A stretch of 64,000 nt of DNA from Desertimonas sp963772825 (GCA_963772825.1 CAVYYX010000011.1:186001-250000); one strand, 5' to 3'; counted from the first letter of the stretch, positions 9,111-19,661 are shown. Numbers and translations are program-made. The notes: generated from the sequence alone by a model not told the origin.

Positions 9111-9260
9111 GGCAGCGGTTGCTGGGAGTTTGCTGAGAGTCCTCCACGAGAAGTCTGTGCTCGCGCTGAGCGGGCTCCCAGCTGATTCACAGGATCGCTG
9201 GGCACGATGGCGCCCGACAGAACCGCTCAACCCCAAACCCGAACACGACAAGGAACGCCC

Positions 9261-10088
9261 GTGAACACTCCGTCGACCGATCCCGCGAGCAACCCCAAGC
9301 GGCGCCGGCGCGTGCTGACGTGGGGGCTCAGCGCTCTCGTCGTCGTGCTCATCGCCGCCGGTGGGTTCATCTGGTGGTTCTTCCGCGACGACGCTCCCGA
9401 CACCGTGAACATCGCCGACGCCGCTGCGCAGGTCGACAGCGTCGACACGGCCGCCGCGGCGGAGTCGGCATCGGCGACGGCATCCACCGCGGCCGCCGCC
9501 GCAGCTACCACAAGTGCTACGGCAGCGAGCGACGTCAGCGGAGCGTGGTCCGTCGACACGTCGATCGGCGAGTTCAGCTACGAGGACTCGACCGGGACGT
9601 TCGTCGGGTTCCGGGTCGAGGAGGAGCTGACCGGCGTCGGTTCGACCACCGCCGTCGGCCGCACCCCAGAGGTGACGGGCACGCTCGTCATCGACGGCAC
9701 GACGGTCACCGAGGTGACGATCGAGGCGGACATGACGGCGATCACGACCAACGAGAGTCGTCGCGACGACAAGGTCCAGAGCGCCTTGGGGACCGGCGAG
9801 TTCCCGACGGCGACGTTCGTGCTCACCGAGCCGATCGAGCTCGGAGCGAGTGCCGCCTCCGGCGAGGCCGTCACCGTGCAAGCCACCGGAGAGCTGACGA
9901 TCCACGGGGTGACGACACCGGTCACGATCCCCCTCGACGCTCAGGTGGTCGGCGACAACATCGTGGTCGTCGGCTCCTTGGACATCGTCTTCGCCGACTA
10001 CGGCGTCAGCGTGCCGAGCGCCCCGGTGGTGGTGTCTGCAGAAGACCACGGAGTCGTCGAACTGCAGCTGTTCCTCACCAGGGTGTGA
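9261..10088 (+). CDS. Membrane-anchored YceI-family protein
   Basis: 275 residues from a GTG with AAGGAA upstream (9250-9255). A cytoplasmic basic stretch (KRRRR) and one TM helix (about 18-38) are followed by an Ala/Thr/Ser-rich linker and a YceI beta-barrel domain (GAWSVDTSIGEFSYED at its start, ELTIHGVTTPVTIPLDAQV near the end). YceI lipocalin-like domains bind isoprenoid or amphiphilic ligands, and their exact roles vary. It is divergent from the two-component system and may be a target of it (inference). The stop is immediately adjacent to the convergent neighbour's stop. Confidence 0.88.
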   Translation: MNTPSTDPASNPKRRRRVLTWGLSALVVVLIAAGGFIWWFFRDDAPDTVNIADAAAQVDSVDTAAAAESASATASTAAAAAATTSATAASDVSGAWSVDTSIGEFSYEDSTGTFVGFRVEEELTGVGSTTAVGRTPEVTGTLVIDGTTVTEVTIEADMTAITTNESRRDDKVQSALGTGEFPTATFVLTEPIELGASAASGEAVTVQATGELTIHGVTTPVTIPLDAQVVGDNIVVVGSLDIVFADYGVSVPSAPVVVSAEDHGVVELQLFLTRV

Positions 10089-10592
10089 TCAGCGGGCCTC
10101 GGGACGTTGGCGGCCGACGGCCACCGGCAAGGCCACCCAGACGATGGCGAACACGGCGATCGCTGCTCCGGCGATGACGTTCGCTTCCGTCGTCCCGAAC
10201 ACGAGACGAGTGATGCACCACAACGCTGACGTCAGGGCCACGGCGAGCAGGATGATGCCGATGACGGCGAGGCGGATGCTCCAGATCAGCCGGGTCCGTC
10301 GGGCCGTGCGGTCGGCGACGCGGTGGAACACGGTCGGCGACAGGAGACAGATCGTCGAGCCCATGGCGCTCGTCAGGGCCAGGAGGTAGGCGTTGCGCCC
10401 GAGGTCGTCGAGGTCGGAGAAGCGCTGGGCGAACGGGGCGGTGAGCAGGAAGGCCATCAGCACCTGGACCCCTGGCAGCACGACGCGAAGCTCTTGGAGG
10501 AGCATCGCGTAGCGGCGACGCAGCTCCTCACGATCGGCGACGTCGTCGAGGTCGCGGGCCGGACGTTCTCCCTGGGCGTCGCTGTCGTTCAC
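10089..10592 (-). CDS. DUF6328-like four-TM membrane protein
   Basis: 167 residues: a soluble acidic N-terminus, then RRRYAMLLQELRVVLPGVQV and about four hydrophobic segments (roughly 45-60, 70-90, 103-123, 133-155). The LLQELRVVLPGVQVL-type motif is typical of the DUF6328 family of actinobacterial membrane proteins of unknown function. It ends tail-to-tail with the YceI gene without any gap and is divergent from msrB. Confidence 0.75.
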   Translation of the reverse strand: MNDSDAQGERPARDLDDVADREELRRRYAMLLQELRVVLPGVQVLMAFLLTAPFAQRFSDLDDLGRNAYLLALTSAMGSTICLLSPTVFHRVADRTARRTRLIWSIRLAVIGIILLAVALTSALWCITRLVFGTTEANVIAGAAIAVFAIVWVALPVAVGRQRPEAR

Positions 10593-10655
10593 CGCCCAGT
10601 TGTCTAGCCGGTCAGCCGGCGTGCTTCGTCGTTGTGACGCCGTAGGGTGGGTTTC

Positions 10656-11057
10656 ATGCCGGAGATCGAGCGGTCAGAGGCGGAGTGGCGTGAGCAATTG
10701 ACGCCCGAGCAGTACCACGTCTTGCGCGAAGCGGGAACCGAGCCAGCGTGGAGCGGCGAGTACGTGCGCAGCCACGCCGACGGCACGTATCGCTGCGCGG
10801 CGTGCGGCGCCGAGCTGTTCGACTCGTCGACCAAGTTCGAGTCGCACAGCGGCTGGCCGAGCTTCTTCGAGCCGAAGGTCGCAGACGCCGTCGAGCTCAT
10901 CGAGGACCGAACCCACGGGATGGTGCGCACCGAGGTGCGCTGTCGCCGCTGCGGATCGCATCTCGGCCACGTGTTCCCCGACGGCCCCCAGCCGACCGGT
11001 CAGCGCTACTGCATGAACAGCCTGGCCCTCCAACTCGACGCAGAGTCAGAGACCTAG
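10656..11057 (+). CDS. msrB: Peptide-methionine (R)-S-oxide reductase
   Basis: 133 residues from the ATG at 10656. Two zinc-binding CXXC pairs are visible (CAAC, CRRC), with SHSGWPSFF and GSHLGHVFPDGP, and RYCMNSLAL carrying the catalytic cysteine. It repairs R-methionine sulfoxide in proteins using thioredoxin; a thioredoxin-fold protein is encoded 8 kb downstream. A GTG at 10647 would add three residues but is less likely. Confidence 0.95.
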   Translation: MPEIERSEAEWREQLTPEQYHVLREAGTEPAWSGEYVRSHADGTYRCAACGAELFDSSTKFESHSGWPSFFEPKVADAVELIEDRTHGMVRTEVRCRRCGSHLGHVFPDGPQPTGQRYCMNSLALQLDAESET

Positions 11058-11088
11058 CCCCGAGGGCGCCGGCGGGCGGTGCGGGGCG

Positions 11089-11113
11089 GCAGAGCTCGCC
11101 GAGCAAGCTCTGC
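11089..11113. terminator. Hairpin between convergent msrB and leuS
   Basis: GCAGAGCT (11089-11096) pairs perfectly with AGCTCTGC (11106-11113). An alternative fold, GCAAGC-tct-GCTTGC, overlaps it. There is no clear U-tract, so it is a probable bidirectional, possibly Rho-assisted, terminator. Confidence 0.5.
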
Positions 11114-11129
11114 TTGCGACGGCGAAACG

Positions 11130-14024
11130 TCAGGTGACGACGTTGACCATCCGGCCGGGGACGACGATCACCTTCTTGGCGTCGGCGCCGGCCATCGCCG
11201 TCTGAACCTTGGCGTCGGCCAGGGCGGCGGCCTCGACCGTTTCCGGATCGGCGTCGGCGGCGACGGTGACGTGACTGCGCACCTTGCCGTTGACCTGCAC
11301 GGGGTACTCGACCGTGTCCTCGACGAGCAGCGCCGGATCGGCTGTCGGCATCGGCTCGTAGGCGATCGTGGCGGGGTGCCCGAGCAGTCGCCACAGCTCC
11401 TCGCCGACATGCGGGACGAGCGGCGATGCCATCAACACGAGCGCCTCGGCGACCTCGCGGGGCGTTGCCTCGAGTTTGGTGACGTGATTGTTCAGCTCGA
11501 TCAGCTTGGCGATCGCCGTGTTGAAGCGCAGCGCCTCCATGTCGGCGCGCACGGAGTCGATCGTGCGGTGCAGCAGCTTGGTGGTCGCGGCGTCGGCGGG
11601 CACGTCGACGACGCGCACCTCACCGGTCTGCTCATCGACGATGTTGCGCCACAGCCGCTGCAGGAAGCGGAACATGCCGATGACGTCGCGGGTCTCCCAT
11701 GGCCTGGACGCGTCCAGCGGTCCCATCGCCATCAGGTGCAAGCGCAGCGTGTCGGCGCCGTAGTCGTCGTAAATCTTCTCCGGCGACACGGCGTTCTTGA
11801 GGCTCTTGCCCATCTTGCCCCAGTGGCGGGTGACCGGACGGCCCTCGTAGGTGGGGATGCCATCGGCGTCTGCGACGACGTCGTCGGCGGGCACGTAGAT
11901 GCCGCGCTCGTCCTCGTAGGCGGCGGCGAGCACGTAGCCCTGGTTGTAGAGGCGGGCGTACGGCTCCGACGACGACAGGTAGCCGAGGTCGAACAGCACC
12001 TTGTGCCAGAAGCGGGCGTAGAGCAGGTGCAGCACGGCGTGCTCGACGCCGCCGACGTAGAGGTCGACGCCGCCAGGATGGTCGGGCCGTAGGTCGGTGC
12101 GCGGGCCCATCCAATAGCGCTCGGCGGCCGGATCGACGAACACCTCGTCGTTGGCCGGATCGCAGTAGCGCAGCTCGTACCAGCACGACCCGGCCCACTG
12201 CGGCATCACGTTCGTGTCGCGGCGATAGGTCTGCTCGCCGTCGCCGAGGTCGAGGGTCACGTCGACCCACTCGGTGACCCGGTCGAGCGGGCTCTCCGGC
12301 TCGGAGAACTCGTCGTCGGGGTCGAACGAGCGCGGCGAGAACTGGTCGGTGTCCGGCAGCGTCAGCGGCAGCATGTCGTCGGGCAGCACGTGGGGATCGC
12401 CGTTGGCGTCGTAGACGATCGGGATCGGCTCACCCCAATATCGCTGGCGGGCGAACAGCCAGTCGCGGAGCTTGTAGGTGATCGTCGCCTCGCCGACGCC
12501 GCGGGACTCCAGCCACTCGTTGATCGTGGACACAGCCTCGTCGATTGAGACGATGTCGTCGAGCGACACCTCCCGATTCGACGAGTTGATGTACGGGGCG
12601 TCGCCGACGAACGCCGCCGGCCAGTGGCGGGTGTCGAGCGTCGGCTTGACGAGGTGGGCGGCGAACCACTCGTCAGGGGGTCGTTGGATCGGGCGGATGT
12701 CGAGCCCGTAGGCGTCGGCGAACTCGAAGTCGCGCTGGTCGCCGCACGGCACGGCCATGATCGCCCCGGTGCCGTAGGCCAAGAGGACGTAGTCGGCAAT
12801 CCAGATCGGGATGTCCTCGCCGGTGGCCGGGTTGGTGGCGTAGGAGCCGGTGAACACCCCGGTCTTGGCACGCTCCTCGTCGAGACGCTCGACCTCCTGC
12901 TCGGCTGCCGCCTGCTTGCGATAGGCGACCACCTCGACGGCCTGTTCGCCGATCGTCAGGTCCGGCACCAGCGGATGGTCGGGGGCGAGGACCATGAACG
13001 TCGCCCCGAACAGCGTGTCCGGGCGCGTCGTGAACACGGAGATCGGGCCGGCGGGCGAGTCGAAGTCGATGCTCGCCCCGGTCGAGCGCCCGATCCAGTT
13101 GCGCTGCATCGTCTTCAGGGCGTCGGTCCAGTCGAGCCGGTCGAGGTCGTCGATCAGGCGGTCGGCATACGCAGTGATGCGCATCATCCACTGGCGCATC
13201 GTGCGCTTGAACACCGGGAAGTTGCCTCGGTCACTGCGCCCGTCGGCGGTGACCTCCTCGTTGGCGACGACCGTGCCGAGGCCGGGGCACCAGTTGACCG
13301 GCGCCTCGGCCACGTAGGCGAGGCGTTGCGGGTCGATGATCGCGGCGCGCTCGGCGGCTGTCAGCGACGACCACGCCCGGCCGTCGGGCGTCGCGCGGTC
13401 GCCGGTCTCGTAGTCGGCGACGAGCTCGGCGATCGGCCGGGCCCGTCCCTGATCGCCATCAGGGGAGGCAGCGTTGGGGTCGTACCACGAGTCGAAGATG
13501 CGGGCGAAGATCCACTGTGTCCACTTGTAGTACTTCGGGTCCGTGGTCTCGACGGAGCGCCGGCCGTCGTGGCTCATCCCCAACCGGCGCAATTGCTTGC
13601 GATAGTTGACGACGTTCGATGCGGTCGTGACGGCCGGATGTTGGCCGGTCTGCACGGCGAACTGCTCCGCGGGTAGCCCGAAAGCATCGAACCCCATCGT
13701 GTACAGCACGTTGCGACCGGCCATTCGCTGGTAGCGGGCGAAAACGTCGGTGCCGATGAAGCCGAGCGGGTGGCCGACGTGCAGCCCATAGTCCGACGGG
13801 TACGGGAACATGTCGAGGATGAACAGCTTGTCGCCGGCCGCTTCCACGGCGGCGGGGTCGGCGAGCGACCCGGCCGGATTCGGAGTCTCGAAGACGTGCT
13901 CGGCATCCCAGTGGTCCTGCCAGCGAAGCTCGAGGTCGGCGGCCAGCGCGGCGTTGTAGCGGTACGGCGGGGCGTCCGCCGCCTCCGGTTGTGAAGGCTC
14001 TGAACTGGTGGTTTCCGTCGACAT
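11130..14024 (-). CDS. leuS: Leucyl-tRNA synthetase
   Basis: 964 residues, a normal bacterial LeuRS length. The HIGH-type motif is HVGH (residues 82-85) within PYPSDYGLHVGHPLGF. A CP1 editing domain occupies roughly 240-440, and the KMSKS-type loop reads KMGKS near residue 737, as in Streptomyces. The anticodon-binding and C-terminal domains follow (RFLQRLWRNIVDEQTGEV; VNGKVRSHVTV). It charges tRNA-Leu in the cytoplasm. The ATG at 14024 is preferred because the frame upstream runs over the divergent ligase gene, whose start is only 39 bp away. Confidence 0.97.
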   Translation of the reverse strand: MSTETTSSEPSQPEAADAPPYRYNAALAADLELRWQDHWDAEHVFETPNPAGSLADPAAVEAAGDKLFILDMFPYPSDYGLHVGHPLGFIGTDVFARYQRMAGRNVLYTMGFDAFGLPAEQFAVQTGQHPAVTTASNVVNYRKQLRRLGMSHDGRRSVETTDPKYYKWTQWIFARIFDSWYDPNAASPDGDQGRARPIAELVADYETGDRATPDGRAWSSLTAAERAAIIDPQRLAYVAEAPVNWCPGLGTVVANEEVTADGRSDRGNFPVFKRTMRQWMMRITAYADRLIDDLDRLDWTDALKTMQRNWIGRSTGASIDFDSPAGPISVFTTRPDTLFGATFMVLAPDHPLVPDLTIGEQAVEVVAYRKQAAAEQEVERLDEERAKTGVFTGSYATNPATGEDIPIWIADYVLLAYGTGAIMAVPCGDQRDFEFADAYGLDIRPIQRPPDEWFAAHLVKPTLDTRHWPAAFVGDAPYINSSNREVSLDDIVSIDEAVSTINEWLESRGVGEATITYKLRDWLFARQRYWGEPIPIVYDANGDPHVLPDDMLPLTLPDTDQFSPRSFDPDDEFSEPESPLDRVTEWVDVTLDLGDGEQTYRRDTNVMPQWAGSCWYELRYCDPANDEVFVDPAAERYWMGPRTDLRPDHPGGVDLYVGGVEHAVLHLLYARFWHKVLFDLGYLSSSEPYARLYNQGYVLAAAYEDERGIYVPADDVVADADGIPTYEGRPVTRHWGKMGKSLKNAVSPEKIYDDYGADTLRLHLMAMGPLDASRPWETRDVIGMFRFLQRLWRNIVDEQTGEVRVVDVPADAATTKLLHRTIDSVRADMEALRFNTAIAKLIELNNHVTKLEATPREVAEALVLMASPLVPHVGEELWRLLGHPATIAYEPMPTADPALLVEDTVEYPVQVNGKVRSHVTVAADADPETVEAAALADAKVQTAMAGADAKKVIVVPGRMVNVVT

Positions 14025-14063
14025 ATGAGGTACCCATGCTAGTGGTCGCCCTGCCTGGCCCCG

Positions 14064-15788
14064 ATGGTGAGTACCGTCAGAGAGGTGAGTGGGTTTCCCC
14101 CGGCGTCTTCGGCGACGGCCGATCGGCTGAACCTCGCCGCTGACACGGGAAAGGGCGTGACGTTCGTCGGATCGTCCGTGGCACCCGACGGGCCCATCAC
14201 CGTTTCGTGGCGGCAGCTCCACGACGAGGCTCGCGCCGTCGCCGCCGCGCTGCAGGCGCAGGGGCTGATCCCGGGTGATCACGTCGCCGTGCTCGGGCCG
14301 ACGAGCCGGGCGCTGATCACCGCCGTACGCGCGTGTTGGCTCGCCGGGCTGACGTCGATGGTCCTCCCGCTGCCGATGCGGATGGGCTCGCTCGACGAGT
14401 TCATCGCCTCGACCCGCGCCCGCATCCGTCACGGCGACGCCAAGTTGCTGCTGATCGACGACCTGTTCGCCGGCGTCTACGAGCCCGCCCCGGGAGACCC
14501 GCCCACGGCGCCGTTGTCGAGTGTGTTGCCCGGGGCGCCAAACGTGCCGACCGGCGACGCCTTGGAGTCGCCGCCGCCGGATCCCGAACGGCTCGTCATC
14601 CTCCAGTACACGAGTGGATCGACGAGCGAGCCGAAGGGCGTGATGATCCCCGATCGCGTCCTGTCGGCGAACATCGACGCGATCGCCGCGGCCGCTGGAC
14701 TCGGCGAGGAGGTGATGGTGTCGTGGCTGCCGCTGTACCACGACATGGGTCTCGTCGGCTTCCTCGCCATCCCGATGACGACCGGCGTCGATCTCGTGCT
14801 CGCCGCCCCGCAGGACTTCCTCGCTCATCCGGCGAACTGGATGCAGTGGATCTCGGACCGACATGGCACGGTGACCGCCGGGCCGAACTTCTCGTGGGTG
14901 TTGGCGACCCGAGCACTGCGGCGGGCGACCGGACTCGACCTGTCGTCGTTGACCCTCGCCCTGTCCGGGGCCGAGCCTGTCGACCCCGACGCGATGGAGG
15001 CATTCGTCGCCGCCGCCGAGCCGCACGGCTTCCGCCCGGGGGCGGTGTTCCCGGCGTTCGGAATGGCTGAGGTGGCGATCGCCGGAACCTTCCCACCACG
15101 GGGCCGGGGGATGGTCTGTGACACGGTCGACCGGGTCGTCCTCGAACGCGACCGCGTCGCCAAGCCCGTCGTCGTCGATGATCCCGACGACTTTGCCGTC
15201 AGCGCCCGGCGCCTGCCGTTGCTCGGGCGGGCCGTCCCCGGACTGGAGATCCGCGTCGTCGACCCGGACACGTTCGAGGAGCGCCCTGAGCGCCACGTCG
15301 GGGAGCTGGTCATCCGCGGGACGTCGGTGACGTCGGGGTACTACCGCCGCGCCGACGCCACCGCCGCGCTGTTCCACGACGAGTGGCTGCGCACCGGCGA
15401 CCTCGCCTATCAACTCGACGGCGAGCTGGTCTTGTGCGGCCGGATCAAGGACGTCATCATCGTCGGCGGGCGGAACGTCTTTCCGGAGGACATCGAGCGG
15501 GCCGTCGCCGGCGTCGATGGCGTTCGCGCCGGCAACGTGATCGCCATCGGTGTCGAGGGTTACAAGGGCAAAGAGAGCGTCGTCGTCGTCGCCGAGGTAC
15601 GCGTCGTCGGCGCCGAGCTCGATGCCGTGCGCGCCGAGGTCCACCGCCGGACGCTCGAGGTCTGTGGTATCCCGCCACGCGACGTCATGCTCGTGCTCCC
15701 CGGAACGCTGCCGAAGACGTCGTCGGGCAAGCTGCAGCGGGCGAAGTGCAAGGAGCAGTACCTCGATGACGAGTTGGTGCTCGCCTGA
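14064..15788 (+). CDS. Fatty acyl-AMP ligase / acyl-CoA synthetase (FadD/FAAL-type)
   Basis: 574 residues of the adenylate-forming superfamily. The phosphate loop is YTSGSTSEPKGVMI, and the A5 region is FPAFGMAEVAIAG. The hinge block is RTGDLAYQLDGELVLCGRIKD followed by VGGRNVFPEDIE, and the catalytic C-terminal lysine is in PKTSSGKLQRAK. The wording of these blocks is closest to FAALs, which activate long-chain acids for polyketide or lipid assembly; no PKS is nearby. It starts 39 bp from divergent leuS and stops 1 bp before the amidohydrolase gene, so the two are co-transcribed. Confidence 0.85.
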   Translation: MVSTVREVSGFPPASSATADRLNLAADTGKGVTFVGSSVAPDGPITVSWRQLHDEARAVAAALQAQGLIPGDHVAVLGPTSRALITAVRACWLAGLTSMVLPLPMRMGSLDEFIASTRARIRHGDAKLLLIDDLFAGVYEPAPGDPPTAPLSSVLPGAPNVPTGDALESPPPDPERLVILQYTSGSTSEPKGVMIPDRVLSANIDAIAAAAGLGEEVMVSWLPLYHDMGLVGFLAIPMTTGVDLVLAAPQDFLAHPANWMQWISDRHGTVTAGPNFSWVLATRALRRATGLDLSSLTLALSGAEPVDPDAMEAFVAAAEPHGFRPGAVFPAFGMAEVAIAGTFPPRGRGMVCDTVDRVVLERDRVAKPVVVDDPDDFAVSARRLPLLGRAVPGLEIRVVDPDTFEERPERHVGELVIRGTSVTSGYYRRADATAALFHDEWLRTGDLAYQLDGELVLCGRIKDVIIVGGRNVFPEDIERAVAGVDGVRAGNVIAIGVEGYKGKESVVVVAEVRVVGAELDAVRAEVHRRTLEVCGIPPRDVMLVLPGTLPKTSSGKLQRAKCKEQYLDDELVLA

Positions 15789-15789
15789 G

Positions 15790-16842
<1,053 letters not shown>

Positions 16843-16925
16843 GATTGGAGTGTTTCGTGCTGATGGAGTGCTTGCTGCGGGGCGTGTCGGCACGTAGCAC
16901 TCCAACGGCAGCAAACACTCCAATC
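16843..16925. repeat. Intergenic palindromic repeat, family A copy 1
   Basis: Outer arms GATTGGAGTGTTT (16843-16855) and AAACACTCCAATC (16913-16925) are perfect inverted partners. Inner arms TGGAGTGCT (16864-16872) and AGCACTCCA (16896-16904) form a nested second stem. A core reading TGCTGCGGGGCGTGTCGG is shared with the copy at 23607-23687. It lies between convergent genes and could terminate both. Confidence 0.8.
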
Positions 16926-17943
16926 AGATCGACTGGATGGCGGCGAGGACGGCGGACCAGCGGTCGGGGTCGGTGTCGTAGGGGATCGCCAACGAGATCC
17001 GCGTGACGACGTCGCCGTAGCGCTGGGCCAGGCGGGCGGCGACGTCCTCGGGTTCGGCGACAACGGCGAAGGCGGCGAGCATCTCGTCGTCGACCAGCTC
17101 GCCCATGCGCGCCCACTCGCCGGCCTTGGAGAGGCCGTTGAACTCGTTCTGCAGGTCGCCCCAGCCATGCAGCTCGAGCACGGCGCGGTAGGCCGGCGTC
17201 GAGGCGTAGAAGGCCAGCTGCCGGCGCGTCGCCTGATCGGCGGCGGCGACCTCCTCATCGTTGGATCCGGTGACGAGAAAGCTCGGACCGCTGATCTCGA
17301 AACCTCCGAGGTCCCTGCCGGCCGTGGCCCTGCCCCGCTCCAGGGCCGGCAGCGTGACCTCGCGGAGGTAGCGCTCGGTGGTGAACGGGTGGCAGATGAA
17401 CCCGTCGGCGACCTCGCCGGCGACCTCGGTCATCGCCGGACCGACTCCAGCGAGGAAGATCCGCGGCACCCCGACGGGCTCGACCGCACTGCGGTCGGGC
17501 GAGAAGAACGGCGTCATCAGGGTGTGCGTGTAGAACTCGCCGCGGAACGCCAGCGGTGCGCCGGTGAGCCAGGTGTCCCAAATCGCCCTGATCGCCAGGA
17601 TCAGCTCGCGCATCCGCGCCGCCGGGTGACTCCACGGCATCGAGAAGCGCTTCGTGATGTGCGGCTTGATCTGCGACCCGAGCCCGAGGATCAACCGACC
17701 ACGCGAGAGCCCCTGAAGGTCCCAGGCAGTGCTCGCCAGGGTCATCGGGTTGCGGGCGAAGGCGACGGCGATCGCCGTACCCAACTCCAGGGCAGCCGTG
17801 TGCTCAGCGGCGAGGGCGAGCGGAAGGAACGGATCGTTTGCCGCCTCGATGCTCCAACCACCGGAGTAGCCGATCATCTCCAACGAGTGCGCTTGTTCGC
17901 CGACCGCGGTGAGCGGCGTTCCGAGCATCGCGTCGACCTTCAC
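16924..17943 (-). CDS. LLM-class F420-dependent oxidoreductase
   Basis: 339 residues with a luciferase-like TIM barrel: LELGTAIAVAFARNPM and LSRGRLILGLGSQIKPHI, then PWSHPAARMRELI and VPRIFLAGVGPAMTEVAGEVADGF. These match the F420-dependent subgroup (TIGR03617-like) abundant in actinobacteria. The substrate is unknown. The cofactor F420 rather than FMN is inferred from family membership. The stop overlaps the arm of repeat A1. The downstream limit is clear because the convergent amidohydrolase ends at 16842. Confidence 0.88.
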   Translation of the reverse strand: MKVDAMLGTPLTAVGEQAHSLEMIGYSGGWSIEAANDPFLPLALAAEHTAALELGTAIAVAFARNPMTLASTAWDLQGLSRGRLILGLGSQIKPHITKRFSMPWSHPAARMRELILAIRAIWDTWLTGAPLAFRGEFYTHTLMTPFFSPDRSAVEPVGVPRIFLAGVGPAMTEVAGEVADGFICHPFTTERYLREVTLPALERGRATAGRDLGGFEISGPSFLVTGSNDEEVAAADQATRRQLAFYASTPAYRAVLELHGWGDLQNEFNGLSKAGEWARMGELVDDEMLAAFAVVAEPEDVAARLAQRYGDVVTRISLAIPYDTDPDRWSAVLAAIQSI

Positions 17944-17967
17944 GTCGTGGACTGTAGGCGGTGACGT

Positions 17968-18843
17968 CTAACCCTTCTGGTCCCTGAGGAAGCGCTCGAC
18001 CTCTGCTGCCAACTCGTCCCCGGAGCGCAGCTCGAGGCCCTCGCCGTCGTCCGCTGAGTCGGGCTCATCGTTGTCGTAGACGCGCTCGAGCCTGCCGACC
18101 ATCTCCCGATGCTCGTCGTTGCCCTCGACGAGTTGGTCGAGGCGCTCGCGTTGGAGGACCATCTCGCGTCTGAGCTCTCGAGCCGGGACGGCGATCCCTG
18201 TGACCAGTTCGAGCGCGTCGAGGAGGGCGACGGAGGCAGCCGGATAACTCATCGCCGCGACGTAGTGAGGAACCTGCGCCCACAAGCCGACGGCGGGGAT
18301 GTCGTGCTCGTGCATCGCCTGCTCGAGGGCGGCTACGGCACCGGCGGGGACGTCGACGGAGTTGGCCCTGAAGCCCAGCTGGGCGATCAGATCGCGTGAC
18401 GGCGACGTCGACGAGACGACCGGCGGTCGGGTGTGCGGCATCGCGAACGGATAGGCGCCGAGCGTGGTCATCGACTGGACGCCGAAGCGCTCGGCGAGCG
18501 AGACGACCGTGTTCGTGAAGCGGTGCCAGGCCATGTCCGGCTCCGGCCCGCTGAGCAACAGCACGTCGCGGCCCTCGGCGTCGCGGCCCAGGAGAAGTTC
18601 CGGCGAGGACCAGACGAGTCTCGTGCTCACCCCGCTGCGCACCTCGAGGATCGGTCGCCGGGCTCGATAGTCGATGTACACGTCGTCGTCGAACTGCACG
18701 AACGGGCGGGCGTCGCATTCGACTTCGAGGGCGCTCATCGCCGCCGCCGCGGCGCCGCTGGCATCGATCCAACCGGTGAGCATTACGACGAGCCGTGGCG
18801 TGACGAACTCGGGAACGTCCGTGACGAAGCGGTGGTCACTCAC
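17968..18843 (-). CDS. PAC2-family protein (proteasome-assembly-chaperone fold)
   Basis: 291 residues from the GTG at 18843; an in-frame GTG at 18900 would add 19 residues. The PAC2 core includes RLVVMLTGWIDASGAAAAAM, MTTLGAYPFAMPHTRP and GLWAQVPHYVAAMSYPAASV. The C-terminal ~80 residues are charged and probably coiled-coil. PAC2 homologues are widespread in actinobacteria that keep proteasomes and are of uncertain function. It is divergent from the thioredoxin-TPR gene. Confidence 0.85.
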   Translation of the reverse strand: MSDHRFVTDVPEFVTPRLVVMLTGWIDASGAAAAAMSALEVECDARPFVQFDDDVYIDYRARRPILEVRSGVSTRLVWSSPELLLGRDAEGRDVLLLSGPEPDMAWHRFTNTVVSLAERFGVQSMTTLGAYPFAMPHTRPPVVSSTSPSRDLIAQLGFRANSVDVPAGAVAALEQAMHEHDIPAVGLWAQVPHYVAAMSYPAASVALLDALELVTGIAVPARELRREMVLQRERLDQLVEGNDEHREMVGRLERVYDNDEPDSADDGEGLELRSGDELAAEVERFLRDQKG

Positions 18844-18941
18844 GCGAATTGGCCCCCGGACGTCACGTTCCCTGAGGGTACCGACAAGCCCGGTCCACAC
18901 CGCCGGGTCGCGGTTCGTCCCGATCCCTCTACCCTGGAAGC

Positions 18942-19661
18942 ATGGCCATCGACGTCACCGATGCGACGTTCCAAGCGGACGTCCTCGACAAATCGTCCAC
19001 CGTCCCTGTCGTAGTCGACCTGTGGGCCCCGTGGTGTGGCCCGTGCCGCACGCTCGGCCCGATTCTCGAGAAGGCGGTCGATGCCACGGAAGGACGGGTC
19101 GTGCTCGCCAAGGTCAACGTCGACGAGAACCCGCAGATCTCGGCGCAGTTCCAGGTGCAGTCGATCCCGGCGGTGTACGCCCTGCGCGACGGCAGGATCG
19201 TCGACGGCTTCCTCGGGGCGGTACCCGAGCGGGACGTCGAGCGGTTCGTCCAGACGTTGCTGCCGACCGAGGCGCAGACCACGCTGGCCTCGCTCATCGA
19301 GGCCGGTGACGAGCAGAGCCTGCGCCAGGCGATCGAACTCGATCCCGGCAACGAGGAGGCGGTCATCGCCTTGGCGGAGCTGCTCGTCGCCCAGCAGCAG
19401 TTCGACGAGGCGCTCGCTCTGCTCGAACGGATCCCCGAGTCCGAACGCACCCGGCCGATCGCCGCCGCCGCCAGGTTGGGCGAGCCGCAGGCCGGCGAGG
19501 CGCCGAGCGACGACTACGACGACAAGCTCGCCGCCCTGCTCCCGCTCGTCAGGTCAGACGACGAGGCTCGACAGCAGTACGTGGACATCCTCGAGCTGAT
19601 GGGCACCGACGACCCGCGGACGGTCGATTACCGCAAGAAACTGAGTCGCGAGCTGTTCTAG
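18942..19661 (+). CDS. Thioredoxin-domain TPR protein (CnoX/YbbN-like co-chaperone)
   Basis: 239 residues. An N-terminal thioredoxin fold (about 1-105) has an intact CXXC active site, WAPWCGPCRT, and the cis-Pro segment QSIPAVYALRDGRIVDGFLG. Helical TPR-like repeats follow (about 110-239; IELDPGNEEAVIALAELLVAQQQFDEAL). This arrangement is that of CnoX/YbbN proteins, which protect substrates from oxidative aggregation and hand them to chaperones. The extreme 3' end, including the stop, lies inside a 16-bp sequence repeated at 19880-19895. Confidence 0.88.
   Translation: MAIDVTDATFQADVLDKSSTVPVVVDLWAPWCGPCRTLGPILEKAVDATEGRVVLAKVNVDENPQISAQFQVQSIPAVYALRDGRIVDGFLGAVPERDVERFVQTLLPTEAQTTLASLIEAGDEQSLRQAIELDPGNEEAVIALAELLVAQQQFDEALALLERIPESERTRPIAAAARLGEPQAGEAPSDDYDDKLAALLPLVRSDDEARQQYVDILELMGTDDPRTVDYRKKLSRELF

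Noticed and set aside
9111..10049. Upstream extension of the response regulator
   Set aside because: It is antisense to YceI; the receiver domain begins right after ATG 9110.
11079..12092. Plus-strand ORF antisense to the leuS 3' end
   Set aside because: Low-complexity Arg/Gly/Asp/Val translation; leuS on the minus strand is fully conserved.
16843..16925. Family A repeats as a CRISPR array
   Set aside because: Only two or three arms, inverted as well as direct, no regular spacers and no cas genes.
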